From: JACRPH01 sp041665465
Lineage (GTDB): Archaea > Nanobdellota > Nanobdellia > Woesearchaeales > GW2011-AR9
Length of the DNA stretch: 64,000 bases
Assembly (NCBI GenBank): GCA_041665465.1
Contig: JBAYIU010000001.1
Coordinates: 248,001-312,000 of the forward strand
Reading direction: 5' to 3'
Shown here: in pieces, positions 1 to 8,113 of the stretch
How the letters are laid out: the number at the start of each line of letters is the position of its first letter
Position numbering within the stretch: position 1 is the first letter of the stretch
The notes under the pieces: model-generated
What the model was told of the DNA's origin: nothing
Databases searched by the model: none
What the model saw: the letters and a program-made list of their open reading frames with translations, nothing else
Made by a program: the position numbers and the translations under genes

Positions 1-191
1 TCACTAACAGTAATTTTATGATAAGAAATATCACTATGATAAACAGAAAGATGTAAAGGGTTACGCCGTTGATATTCATGAAGAATTTCAATATTAAACA
101 CCACCGGGATACCTTCTACCCCAGAATTGGGATTTACTATTTGATCATCTAACCTAAGATAATCACCGATATCTTTTTTCCAATCCAACAT
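1..191 (-). CDS. Hypothetical protein, C-terminal part outside the window
   Basis: An open frame starts with ATG at 191 and runs off the left edge with 63 full codons and no stop. The visible N-terminus begins MLDWKKDIGDYLRLDD. I do not recognise a family. It points away from the gene starting at 280, and the short gap between them would have to hold both promoters. The true length and function cannot be judged from this fragment. Confidence 0.5.
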   Translation of the reverse strand, partial: MLDWKKDIGDYLRLDDQIVNPNSGVEGIPVVFNIEILHEYQRRNPLHLSVYHSDISYHKITVS

Positions 192-279
192 CACATCTGG
201 ACAAGAGAATCAGTTTAATAAGGATTGTGATACTTAAGGATAATAATACTTAAATATCAACTTGGGTCAGAAGAATTCT

Positions 280-966
280 ATGGGAGAATATTGGGACAAG
301 ATTAACCATCTGAATGGAGAACTTTCTTCTTGTGAGATGTTAGATCTGCTTCTCTTGATTAAGGGAGTAAAAAGTGTTTCTTCAAGCAAGTTTTTAAGAT
401 TGAATAACGAAGAAGGGCATAGATTTCTGGAAGGATTGGAGATAGGAAGTTGGTTTAAAAATGATCACGCTCATCTTTGGCGAATGGATAGAGTGAATAG
501 TTATGATGACTTTCGCCTTCTGGAGATTCCCCCCATGAAAGAATTGATGTCTATGAGTGTAAGTGAAGGAGAAGAGTTCATCGCCAGATTTGATGAAAGA
601 GAAGACCTTTATTTTAGATTATTGGGGATTCCAACCTGTTGTTCTACAGAATATTCTAAATCACCAACGTCATTTAATCGAGAATATTTGTCCTTACTCC
701 ACGCAGTACATCAGAAAGGAGGAGATGGAGTACTTTATTCTCAAGTAGGTTTATTCTATGCTCCCTGCAACTTAGATTGTCAAGCTACTAAAGACTTAGA
801 TTTAAGTAATTGGCTTAAAGCAGAAGCTCCAGAGTTATGGCAGAGAGAGTTTGAAGAGTTGAAAAGTCATATTTATAACCCATACTTAACTAAACCGCTT
901 ACTCGAGAAGAGCTCCTAACTATGTTAAGAAGTAGAAGAGAAACTACTTCTCCAACACTGCCTTAA
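280..966 (+). CDS. Hypothetical protein with paired-cysteine motifs (possibly DUF483-like)
   Basis: This protein of about 228 residues has two cysteine-bearing motifs, GIPTCCSTEY and FYAPCNLDC, followed by a charged C-terminal helix. The pattern recalls archaeal DUF483 proteins, whose function is unknown; the match is by eye and weak. A TTG codon at 262 is in frame, but a TATA-like box (cttaaata, about 250) lies roughly 28 bases before the ATG at 280. That suggests a leaderless transcript starting at 280. The 3' end overlaps the convergent alanyl-tRNA synthetase gene by 23 bases. Confidence 0.6.
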   Translation: MGEYWDKINHLNGELSSCEMLDLLLLIKGVKSVSSSKFLRLNNEEGHRFLEGLEIGSWFKNDHAHLWRMDRVNSYDDFRLLEIPPMKELMSMSVSEGEEFIARFDEREDLYFRLLGIPTCCSTEYSKSPTSFNREYLSLLHAVHQKGGDGVLYSQVGLFYAPCNLDCQATKDLDLSNWLKAEAPELWQREFEELKSHIYNPYLTKPLTREELLTMLRSRRETTSPTLP

Positions 967-2698
967 TCCTTCTTACTCCCGCAGCTACTGACTCTTCTTT
1001 CTGAATCTTGAACTTGCCTAACTCAGAAGTGTTCTGTACATGTGGACCCATACAAATCTCTTTAGAATATTTACCGATAGTATACACAGAAACTTTCTCT
1101 GGATACTTAGCGCCAAATTCTCCGTGTGCACCTTGAGCAAAAGCATCCTTAACCGGCATTTCTTCCCTAACTACAGGAGTATGAGTTTGAATCATGTGAT
1201 TGACTTCTGCTTCCACTTTCTTGATCTCTTCCTCAGTTAGTTTTCTGTCAAAGTTAAAATCAAACCTTAATCTTTCTGGAGTGATGTTAGATCCTTTCTG
1301 TTTTACTTCAAGAGAAACAACTTTACGTAAAGCTTCATTTAAAAGATGAGTTGCCGTATGCAATTTAGTAGTGTCTTCATTAGCTTCAGATAATCCACCT
1401 TTAAACTTCTTTTCTGCTCCCACTCGAGACAGTTCTTGATGATGTTCAAATTCTTGTTTAAACCCCACAGCATCAACTTTAATCTTGTTTTCTGCAGCTA
1501 ATTCTTGAGTCATCTCTAAGGGGAATCCGTAAGACTGAAACAATAAGAAAGCTTCCTTACCTGGAATTTCTTTATACTTAGCCGCCATCTTCTCAAACTC
1601 TTTCAGTCCCTGTTCTAAGGTTAAATTAAATTTGTGTTCTTCTTTCTCTAGCTCAGACAATACTTTTCCGTTATTTTGTAAAAGTTCAGGGTAAGATTCT
1701 TTGTAAGTATCAATAATTATTTTAGCAATCTCTACTGCAAAACATCCACCAATACCAATCAGACGACCAAGGCAGACAGCTTTACGGATTAATCTACGTA
1801 AAATGTAACCTTGATCAACATTAGAAGGAACAATACCATTTTGGTCTCCTAACAAGAAAACTGCTGCGCGAAGATGATCAGCAATGATGCGCATATATTT
1901 CTTTTCCGCAACATACTCTTTTTTACTTAACCTTTCAATCTCTTTAATGATAGGCAAGAATAATTCGGTCTCGTAAGAACTTTCTTTTCCAGATAATACC
2001 GCTAAAGTTCTTTCATAACCCATTCCGGTATCCACATTTTTCTTTTGAAGTTCTTCTAAAATTCCGCCTTCTTTACGATTATAAGTCATAAAGACATTAT
2101 TCCAAATTTCTACCCAAAGATTATCGGTTGGATCAAATACCTTAGGGGCGGGACCAGCACCTTTCCAATAGAAGATTTCCGTGGAAGGGCCGCAAGGACC
2201 GACATCTCCGGCACTCCAGAAATTGTCTTTACCAAGATAAGCAATTCTTTCTTTAGGAACACCCAAACCACTCCAAAATTTAGCCGATTCTTCATCACGA
2301 GGGACAACTTTGTCTCCTTCATAAACAGTAAAAGCCAAGTTGCTTAAAGGAAGTCCTAACCATTTTCTATCGGTTAAGAATTCAAAACTCCAAGCGATGG
2401 ATTCTTTCTTGAAATAATCTCCTAAACTCCAATTTCCTAACATCTGGAAAAAAGTATGATGAGTATTATCCCCAATATTTTCAAAATCTACGGTACGAAT
2501 ACACTTCTGAATATTAGCTAAACGTTTACCCAAAGGATGAGTTTGTCCTAATAAGAAAGGGATTAAGGGTTGCATTCCGGCAGTATTAAATAAAACGCTG
2601 GGATCGTTTACCGGGATTAAAGATGCAGAAGGAATAATCACGTGTTCCTTGCTCTTAAAAAAGTCCAAATATTTCTGTTTTAGTTCAAATGCTTTCAT
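944..2698 (-). CDS. alaS: Alanyl-tRNA synthetase, short form without C-Ala domain
   Basis: This enzyme charges tRNA-Ala with alanine in the cytoplasm. The class II core opens at residue 1 in the bacterial arrangement (FNTAGMQPLIPFLLG, then FFQMLGNWSLGDYFKKE) and has the arginine-rich GYILRRLIRKAV segment. An editing domain follows, with HTATH near residue 448 and CMGPH near residue 549, equivalent to the HxxxH and CxxxH zinc ligands. At 584 residues it lacks the DHHA1/C-Ala region that extends common bacterial enzymes to about 870. Short AlaRS forms are known in reduced genomes. A TATA box (ATATATAAAT, near 2725) about 27 bases before the ATG indicates a leaderless transcript. Confidence 0.93.
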   Translation of the reverse strand: MKAFELKQKYLDFFKSKEHVIIPSASLIPVNDPSVLFNTAGMQPLIPFLLGQTHPLGKRLANIQKCIRTVDFENIGDNTHHTFFQMLGNWSLGDYFKKESIAWSFEFLTDRKWLGLPLSNLAFTVYEGDKVVPRDEESAKFWSGLGVPKERIAYLGKDNFWSAGDVGPCGPSTEIFYWKGAGPAPKVFDPTDNLWVEIWNNVFMTYNRKEGGILEELQKKNVDTGMGYERTLAVLSGKESSYETELFLPIIKEIERLSKKEYVAEKKYMRIIADHLRAAVFLLGDQNGIVPSNVDQGYILRRLIRKAVCLGRLIGIGGCFAVEIAKIIIDTYKESYPELLQNNGKVLSELEKEEHKFNLTLEQGLKEFEKMAAKYKEIPGKEAFLLFQSYGFPLEMTQELAAENKIKVDAVGFKQEFEHHQELSRVGAEKKFKGGLSEANEDTTKLHTATHLLNEALRKVVSLEVKQKGSNITPERLRFDFNFDRKLTEEEIKKVEAEVNHMIQTHTPVVREEMPVKDAFAQGAHGEFGAKYPEKVSVYTIGKYSKEICMGPHVQNTSELGKFKIQKEESVAAGVRRIKAVLEK

Positions 2699-2807
2699 AA
2701 AGGGAAGAGTAAAAGCGGGATTTATATATTTTTATGTTAGAAATGCCCTGTCTGGAGAATACCAAGGATATACACAAGGGAGTTTAACAAACTTTAGCAC
2801 TCAACAA

Positions 2808-2822
2808 AGATTTATATAACTA
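2808..2822 (+). promoter_or_regulatory. Archaeal TATA box for the racemase/SpeD-like operon
   Basis: The sequence gatttatataacta lies about 26 bases before the ATG at 2841. This is the spacing expected for an archaeal TATA box driving a leaderless transcript. It is the only clear promoter before the two-gene unit 2841-3885. Confidence 0.6.
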
Positions 2823-2840
2823 AAAGATTTCCTTAGTTTA

Positions 2841-3524
2841 ATGAAGACAATCGGTATCCTAGCTGGAATGGGACCAAAGTCTACTGCTCCGTTTATTGAT
2901 TTAGTGGTAAATCAATGTCAAAAACAATACGGAGCAAAGTATGATGAAGATTTCCCCCACCTCATTATTTATTCATTACCAACACCTTTCTTTATTGACA
3001 AACCGATAGATCATGAAAAGATGAAAAAGGTTGTGCTTGAAGGTCTTAAAAGATTAGAATCATTTGATGTTGATTTTATAGCTATACCTTGTAACACAGT
3101 TCATACTTATTTTGATTATTTCAAAAAATCAATCAAGACCCTTTTACTTAACATCGTTGAAGAGACATTAAAGAATCTTGATCAAAAAAAACATAAGATA
3201 GCCGTATTAGCAACAGTGCCCACCGTAGAATCCAAGGTATATCAGAAAGGAATAGATAAGTCTGGTTCAAAGTATATCTCTAAACCAGAATGGCAAACTT
3301 CAGTTAATGATATTATTAAATCAGTAAAAGCTGGAGAAATTAAAAAGGCGAATTTATTATGGAAGAAGTTATTACAACTAATAACCAAAGAGAGTGTTGA
3401 TACAATTATTATTGGTTGCACTGATCTTAACGTTCTTGACAAACCAAGAAATATTACATTTATTGATTCTACTGACAGTTTAGCCAAAGCAGTGGTTAAG
3501 AAATATTTAACACTTAGAGGTTAG
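2841..3524 (+). CDS. Aspartate/glutamate racemase family protein
   Basis: This cofactor-independent amino-acid racemase interconverts L- and D-forms, most likely aspartate or glutamate. The N-terminus IGILAGMGPKSTAPF is typical of the family. The two catalytic cysteines are visible as IPCNT (Cys84) and GCTDL (Cys193), one on each half of the pseudo-symmetric fold. The length of 227 residues is normal. The stop lies 4 bases before the SpeD-like gene at 3529, so the two are probably co-transcribed. The exact substrate cannot be read from the sequence. A decarboxylase-like neighbour suggests amino-acid or polyamine chemistry, which is an inference. Confidence 0.85.
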   Translation: MKTIGILAGMGPKSTAPFIDLVVNQCQKQYGAKYDEDFPHLIIYSLPTPFFIDKPIDHEKMKKVVLEGLKRLESFDVDFIAIPCNTVHTYFDYFKKSIKTLLLNIVEETLKNLDQKKHKIAVLATVPTVESKVYQKGIDKSGSKYISKPEWQTSVNDIIKSVKAGEIKKANLLWKKLLQLITKESVDTIIIGCTDLNVLDKPRNITFIDSTDSLAKAVVKKYLTLRG

Positions 3525-3528
3525 AATA

Positions 3529-3885
3529 ATGAAAAAAATTGCTCCAAATATTACCAGACAACGTTTGCTGATAGAAGGTTATTTTGATAGGGATGTTGTA
3601 GAAAAAGATATTGTTTCTTTTTTCAATGGCATCACTAAAGAACTAGAACTAAAAGTTTATGGGAAACCAACCATTCATTCTACTGGAAACCAGGGAAAGA
3701 AGATTAATCAAGGCTTTGATGCTTTCATACCCTTAATTGATTCTGGGATTGCCTTATATGTTTGGGGTAATGCTAAATTCTTTTCCACGGTGATTTACAC
3801 TTGTAAGAGCTTTGACGTAAAGAAAGCGGTTAAGTTTACAAGAACATTTTTTAACAGCAAGAAATCTACTTATCGAAGCTTCTAA
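3529..3885 (+). CDS. SpeD-fold (AdoMet decarboxylase-like) protein with altered processing site
   Basis: This 118-residue protein resembles the pyruvoyl enzyme S-adenosylmethionine decarboxylase. The stretch DAFIPLIDSGIALYVWG aligns with the family's hydrophobic strand, ESH cleavage site and HTWPE motif, and VIYTCKSFD aligns with the conserved FTC segment. The self-cleavage serine may survive as Ser72 and the FTC cysteine as Cys92. The glutamate and histidine of ESH are Asp71 and Gly73, and the HTWPE histidine is replaced. It may therefore be a divergent decarboxylase or a non-enzymatic relative. SpeD homologues with changed substrates (arginine, ornithine) are known. It sits directly behind a racemase gene. 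Confidence 0.55.
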   Translation: MKKIAPNITRQRLLIEGYFDRDVVEKDIVSFFNGITKELELKVYGKPTIHSTGNQGKKINQGFDAFIPLIDSGIALYVWGNAKFFSTVIYTCKSFDVKKAVKFTRTFFNSKKSTYRSF

Positions 3886-3893
3886 ATGTTTAT

Positions 3894-4280
3894 TTATTCT
3901 CTGAAGATATAATCCCCTTTTTCTTCATAAACAATGGCTCCTTTAAACGTGTCACCCTCATTGTAAAGAGGTGATTGGTATGCTTGATTAAGAATAGCTG
4001 CAACTTCATTAGCAGTATCTTCATGGGTACCACCAGAATATGTTGCTTGTAGCAGGTAATTTATGCCCCCTTCTTTAGCTTCTTGAGCAATCTTAGATAA
4101 TCGAGGATCAATTTTTCTTAATGCTCCCTTTGGTCCGATTAATTCATCCATCCCTTCTACTAAAGAGAGTTCTAATTGTGAAGGAGTATTAACCATATCA
4201 CGAATTGTAGGTAATTCTGTTTCAATCTGCTGTCTTGTAGCATGACAGTAAAAGAACCCATATGCTTTTCCGATAGCCAT
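3894..4280 (-). CDS. Conserved-looking hypothetical protein (128 aa)
   Basis: This is a soluble protein with no signal peptide or membrane segment. It begins MAIGKAYGFFYCHATRQQIE, has a helical middle with many acidic residues, and ends in short strands (AIVYEEKGDYIF). I do not recognise a domain. It faces the racemase operon tail-to-tail with only 8 bases between, and its start codon is about 180 bases from the divergent acetyltransferase gene. Confidence 0.6.
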   Translation of the reverse strand: MAIGKAYGFFYCHATRQQIETELPTIRDMVNTPSQLELSLVEGMDELIGPKGALRKIDPRLSKIAQEAKEGGINYLLQATYSGGTHEDTANEVAAILNQAYQSPLYNEGDTFKGAIVYEEKGDYIFRE

Positions 4281-4463
4281 AATTTTTTAAGGATTAGCAA
4301 GTATATAAGGCTTTCCCCATTTAACTACTTAGTGATAGAGACAAAGAGAGTTAGCACAAGAGGGTTTAACAAACTCTAAATTGTGTTTATTGATATAAAG
4401 AGTAATATCCTATTTTTATTCGAGAACAAAAAGTTTATAACTTCTTAATATCTTATTAAAAAC

Positions 4464-4910
4464 ATGCGGATTAGAAGACTAAGGAAAGAGGATGCAACAG
4501 AAGTTTCTAATATTATTAGAAGATGTCTTAGAGAAGTAAACAGCAAAGACTACCCTAAAAAAGTTATTACAAGTTTATATGATTTTTTTACTCCAGATTT
4601 AATTATTAAAAATATGAGCGACCGGACGATTTATGTTGCAGTTGAAAAGGATAAAATTATTGGAACGGCAAGTTTGAAAGAAGATACTGTATTCACAGTT
4701 TTTGTTAATCCAGACCTCCATGGAAAAGGCATTGGATCAAAATTAATGGACAAAGTAGAAGAACTAGCAAAAAAAGAAGGGTATCAAGTACTAAAAGTTC
4801 CTTCTGGTCTTTCGTCTGTTGAATTTTATAAACATAGGGGATACAAAGAAGTTAAGAGAGTTCATTCAGTAGATCACGGAGACACTATCGAGATGGAAAA
4901 AAGGTTATAA
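4464..4910 (+). CDS. GNAT family N-acetyltransferase
   Basis: This is a probable acetyl-CoA-dependent N-acetyltransferase of 148 residues, a full single GNAT domain. The acetyl-CoA binding motif A is clear: VFVNPDLHGKGIGSKLM, roughly residues 90-106, containing the R/Q-x-x-G-x-G/A-type turn as HGKGIG. Motif B follows as SSVEFYKHRGYKEV. The substrate is unknown. The broken riboflavin kinase gene starts 13 bases downstream on the same strand, so they probably share a transcript. A TATA-like stretch (tttataacttc) lies about 26 bases before the ATG. Confidence 0.88.
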   Translation: MRIRRLRKEDATEVSNIIRRCLREVNSKDYPKKVITSLYDFFTPDLIIKNMSDRTIYVAVEKDKIIGTASLKEDTVFTVFVNPDLHGKGIGSKLMDKVEELAKKEGYQVLKVPSGLSSVEFYKHRGYKEVKRVHSVDHGDTIEMEKRL

Positions 4911-4923
4911 ATTTAAATTGATA

Positions 4924-5312
4924 ATGAAAATGATTATCTTAAAAGGAAAAGTCCATACAGGCATAGGTGATTTCTCAAAAAAGATGGAACAAATTCCCGG
5001 ACTCTTAGAGGCATATCTTAAAAAAAACAGGAATGAGGTTTTTCCCAGGAACATTAAATCTTGAATTAAAAGAAGAATGGGAAAATCCGAAAAAAAATAA
5101 TTCGATTAGAAAAAGAGGAATATGGAGGAATAGTATCAGTAAGCATTATTCCTTGCAAGATTTTTGGAAGAACTGCTTTCATACTAAGACCGGATTACAG
5201 AAAAGAAGCAATTATTAAGAAACCAAAAACAATTATTGAGATTGCTTGTGATGTTCATTTAAGAAAAACATTTAATATCAAAGATGGAGATGAAGTAACT
5301 GTTGAGATATAA
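4924..5312 (+). pseudogene. ribK: CTP-dependent riboflavin kinase, interrupted by two frameshifts
   Basis: Read across three frames this is an archaeal DUF120-type riboflavin kinase, which makes FMN from riboflavin with CTP. Frame 1 gives KGKVHTGIGDFSKKM, frame 2 gives FFPGTLNLELKEEW, and frame 3 gives FGRTAFILRPDYR and ends DVHLRKTFNIKDGDEV. Each frame change falls at a run of eight A bases (about 5020-5030 and 5093-5101), and removing one A from each run restores a single open frame of about 128 codons, the normal family length. It is either a fresh pseudogene, an assembly error at homopolymers, or, less likely, a slippage-decoded gene. It follows the GNAT gene. Confidence 0.85.
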
Positions 5313-5319
5313 GAGGTTG

Positions 5320-5344
5320 TAATCTCTTATTCAAGAGGAGATTA
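5320..5344 (+). terminator. Inverted repeat behind the riboflavin kinase remnant
   Basis: TAATCTC and GAGATTA form a 7-base-pair stem around an 11-base loop, 8 bases after the stop of the ribK remnant and before the convergent gene ending at 5402. Its place suits an end-of-transcript hairpin, but there is no strong T-run. The role is an inference. Confidence 0.35.
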
Positions 5345-5401
5345 TTTCAAGGGATTCAATTATCTCATCAGTGCCTTTAAATATCATCAAAAAAGAACAG
5401 T

Positions 5402-6013
5402 TTAGAAGTAATACTTAACGGACCAAGCAGCATTATAGCCATAAGAGATCCCTTTGGAAACATCTCCACCAACACCCAGTTCTAAATCCTTATAATTCAC
5501 TCCAAAACGGAATTGATTAACGCTTAATCTCTCTCTCCCAAAAGAATCTAGGCGGTTTAAATCTAAGTTCACTCCATACTTTTTATCAAATCGGTGACTG
5601 AACCGAGCACTAGTTAACAATTCTTGTCGATACTTATCTTGTAGATCAACTACTCCTTGCACGTATAGCCTTACAAAGTCCGTTTTTAAGTAATATCTCA
5701 CTCCGGTTCGAGGAACAATTTTTCTTCCAGAGATCATTTGGGTATCTAACATCACTTCTAGTCCTCCCAACAAAGGGAAGGTGGTATCAGTCAAAGTAGA
5801 ATGACTTAATTCTCTCTTAACTTCAGTAGAAGCTCGACATCCTTCTAAAAAGTCAAATAATTGTCTTATAGGCTCTTTCTTCTTTACTTTAACCACCGGA
5901 GCAGGATGAGATAGAGAATGACTCAGATCAGAAGAATATCGTGGTTCTGCTTGTAAAGGTTGAGCTAGAGCTAAATAAGAAGCGAGTGCTAAAGCTGATA
6001 GTTTTCTTAACAT
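5402..6013 (-). CDS. Secreted beta-rich protein, barrel-like C-terminus
   Basis: This 203-residue protein has a clear Sec signal peptide (MLRKLSALALASYLALA..., likely cut near residue 22 after QAE). The rest is rich in alternating polar/hydrophobic stretches such as FVRLYVQGVVDLQ and LSVNQFRFGVNY, and the chain ends in an aromatic residue (SVKYYF). That pattern is typical of transmembrane beta-barrels of bacterial outer membranes, which archaea generally lack. It could also be a soluble beta-sandwich. No family is recognised. It is a single gene facing the ribK remnant. Confidence 0.6.
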   Translation of the reverse strand: MLRKLSALALASYLALAQPLQAEPRYSSDLSHSLSHPAPVVKVKKKEPIRQLFDFLEGCRASTEVKRELSHSTLTDTTFPLLGGLEVMLDTQMISGRKIVPRTGVRYYLKTDFVRLYVQGVVDLQDKYRQELLTSARFSHRFDKKYGVNLDLNRLDSFGRERLSVNQFRFGVNYKDLELGVGGDVSKGISYGYNAAWSVKYYF

Positions 6014-6072
6014 AATAATTGAAGTTAGGGTTCTATTTAAAAAGTTAATGAAAGAAAAATAATAAAATAATA

Positions 6073-6483
6073 TTAATACAACATATTAGAATTAAACCTA
6101 GGAATAGGTCCGTCACAGTAAGGACAAGCTTTAGGCATATTCTTTACCGGATCATACTTGAACACATACTTACAAGCAGCACATCTGCATTGTACTTGAG
6201 AACTTCCAGCAACCGGTTTAAACCAAGATTTTTGCTCTTCTCTTTTATGTTTAGCTGCCCGTTCTAAGAATTCATCCTCTTTATCCCAACCTGGAGCTTT
6301 AGGTACTAAAGGTTCTTCTTTAGGAACAGCAGTATTCTGAACTTTAATCTTTTCTTTAGTCCCTCTAAAACATTCGGGACAGACCATCATCTTATAGTCA
6401 TAATGCATTCGGAAATCACTAGCGGCAGCTTCATTACCGCATTTTCGACATTTGGCTTTAACGCCCTGATTAAAAAGTACCAT
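6073..6483 (-). CDS. Double zinc-ribbon protein
   Basis: This small soluble protein of 136 residues has two treble-clef or ribbon-type metal sites. The first uses CRKC near residue 12 with CPEC near residue 35. The second uses CRCAAC near residue 106 with CPYC near residue 124. A charged linker rich in Lys and Glu joins them. Such proteins usually bind nucleic acid or partner proteins, but no specific role can be claimed. It has its own short upstream region and diverges from the membrane protein gene at 6584. Confidence 0.7.
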   Translation of the reverse strand: MVLFNQGVKAKCRKCGNEAAASDFRMHYDYKMMVCPECFRGTKEKIKVQNTAVPKEEPLVPKAPGWDKEDEFLERAAKHKREEQKSWFKPVAGSSQVQCRCAACKYVFKYDPVKNMPKACPYCDGPIPRFNSNMLY

Positions 6484-6583
6484 ATTTCAAGTGGAGTTAG
6501 AAGTGATATTTATACTTTATTCTTTTTTGATGTACTTGTGAGTAGTTAATTAGCTTTAAAAATGCGGAGAATATAACAATAGA

Positions 6584-7084
6584 ATGCACCCGTTTTTTAA
6601 GAAAGTCGAAAAGATTAATCATCATTTGATTTTCCCAGCGATTTTAGTCCTATTAGTGATTATTGTATTAGAATTATTCTTTCATGTAGAAAACGAAACT
6701 GCTATTTTAGTAATAGAAATTGCGGATTATTTAGTTCTGGTCGTGTTTGTAATAGATTTAGGTTTCTTAGCCATCCATGCTAAAAGTACCAAATTCTTTT
6801 TCAAGAATTATTGGTTGGATATTTTAGCAGTGTTTCCATTTAGCATAGCTTTTGGGTTTATGGGAGGGATTTATAGGTTGCTTTCTGTTTCTGAAGAAAC
6901 GGTAGTGATGGGACAAGTACTGTTTCATGAAGGGTTAGAAGTAGAAAAAGCTGCGGCTAAAACAGAAAAGTTTGCTAAGATTGGAAGAGAATTTAAGGTA
7001 GGAGCAAGAGTAGTGAGAATATTTACTAAGACCAGATTTTTCAGTAGATTTCATCGAAAGAAGAAGGAACATCTAAGGGTTTAA
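6584..7084 (+). CDS. Voltage-sensor-like membrane protein without a pore region
   Basis: This 166-residue protein has three or four membrane helices at its N-terminus. The segment VVFVIDLGFLAIH followed by FFKNYWLDILAVFPF resembles the S2-S3 part of the ion-transport (voltage-gated cation channel) fold. No pore loop or selectivity filter follows; the C-terminal 70 residues are basic and helical (FAKIGREFKVGARVVRIF). It may be a truncated channel relative or a stand-alone sensor. The last 4 bases overlap the convergent QNG1 gene. Confidence 0.6.
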   Translation: MHPFFKKVEKINHHLIFPAILVLLVIIVLELFFHVENETAILVIEIADYLVLVVFVIDLGFLAIHAKSTKFFFKNYWLDILAVFPFSIAFGFMGGIYRLLSVSEETVVMGQVLFHEGLEVEKAAAKTEKFAKIGREFKVGARVVRIFTKTRFFSRFHRKKKEHLRV

Positions 7085-8022
7085 TACGCAGTGGTTATGG
7101 TTCTGTGATGAATTTCATCATTAGGATAATTCTCTCTTCGATACAACCAAACATAATCATTAACTTGCATTGAAGTAACTGAAGGGAAATGCTCTCTAAC
7201 AAACTCAGTTATTTTATTGATAACATAAATAGTACTAGCTCTAATCTCTACCTCTTCTTCACTTCCAGCAGTGATCTCAGTGGGGGATAAGATCTTCTGT
7301 TCTAATAGCGGAGAATATTCAAATATTCCTTGCCGATAGAATACTTGAGGTAAACGATAATCAGCACAAGCACTTAATTCTTCCATTCCAGAAAGAGAAT
7401 GATAACAGTTATGAACATCTGAAGCTAACAACTGAGCACGTTTATTAAACTTAATTAGTCTTCCTTTATAGAAAGACTCATCACGGAAGAAAGGAAACTC
7501 TTTCACCAATATATTTACTAGATTCGAAGTATCATAGTTTGATACTTTAATCAAATTTACAAAATCACTTCCAAATCCATTACAAGTTATCTCTCCCAGA
7601 CTTCTAAGTATCTCTAGTCTTTGGTCCAATAAAGGAATCTCCACATTACCTCGGAGAATCTGTTCTAATTCCGGTCTACTTAGTTCTTTCAAGTAAGTTG
7701 GATCGTAGATAGGATATCCTTCTTCAATTGCTCTGCCCAGAGAGACAATCAAAGCTAATGCTCCTTCAGATCGCTGATTATTATGAGAAACACCCCATTT
7801 TGGATCTCCCCAATAACAGAAACTTATTGCATCCTGTACAAACATCCTCCCTAAAAGAACATCTTTAGGGTTAAGTTGAGGATATATCTCTAACCAATGG
7901 TGTAAAGAATCAATCTGAATCGAATCAGCAAACCTCTTAATCTTATCAGCACTAATCTTTACTTGAGTTGCATTGTTGATTACAAAATTAATATTCTCAA
8001 GTTCAAGGGAAGGGGTCATCAT
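7081..8022 (-). CDS. Queuosine-nucleotide N-glycosylase (QNG1 / DUF2419 family)
   Basis: This family releases queuine from queuosine 5'-phosphate so the base can be reused in tRNA. Many family motifs are visible in order: CYWGDPKWG (residues 69-77), EGALALIVSLGRAI, RGNVEIPLLDQR, FPFFRDES (176-183), KRAQLLASD (194-202), ADYRLPQVF (220-228) and EVEIRAST (257-264). The length of 313 residues is close to that of eukaryotic and bacterial members. QNG1 is best known from eukaryotes and some bacteria. Archaeal tRNA normally carries archaeosine, so the substrate here may differ. The gene is divergent from an Lrp-type regulator, with an AT-rich palindrome between. Confidence 0.85.
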   Translation of the reverse strand: MMTPSLELENINFVINNATQVKISADKIKRFADSIQIDSLHHWLEIYPQLNPKDVLLGRMFVQDAISFCYWGDPKWGVSHNNQRSEGALALIVSLGRAIEEGYPIYDPTYLKELSRPELEQILRGNVEIPLLDQRLEILRSLGEITCNGFGSDFVNLIKVSNYDTSNLVNILVKEFPFFRDESFYKGRLIKFNKRAQLLASDVHNCYHSLSGMEELSACADYRLPQVFYRQGIFEYSPLLEQKILSPTEITAGSEEEVEIRASTIYVINKITEFVREHFPSVTSMQVNDYVWLYRRENYPNDEIHHRTITTAY

Positions 8023-8060
8023 TGTAGAAGGATTAAATTAATAGATATAAGATTATTTGA

Positions 8061-8080
8061 TTATTATTTTACAATAATAA
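8061..8080. promoter_or_regulatory. Palindrome between QNG1 and the Lrp-type regulator
   Basis: TTATTATT and AATAATAA form a perfect 8-base inverted repeat around ttac. It lies just before the TATA-like box gtttatata (8082-8090) of the regulator gene and within the shared upstream region of QNG1. Its place suits an operator bound by the regulator itself. The high AT content makes chance palindromes likely, so confidence is limited. Confidence 0.35.
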
Positions 8081-8113
8081 AGTTTATATAGAAATATTAT
8101 TTATATAAGTAAA

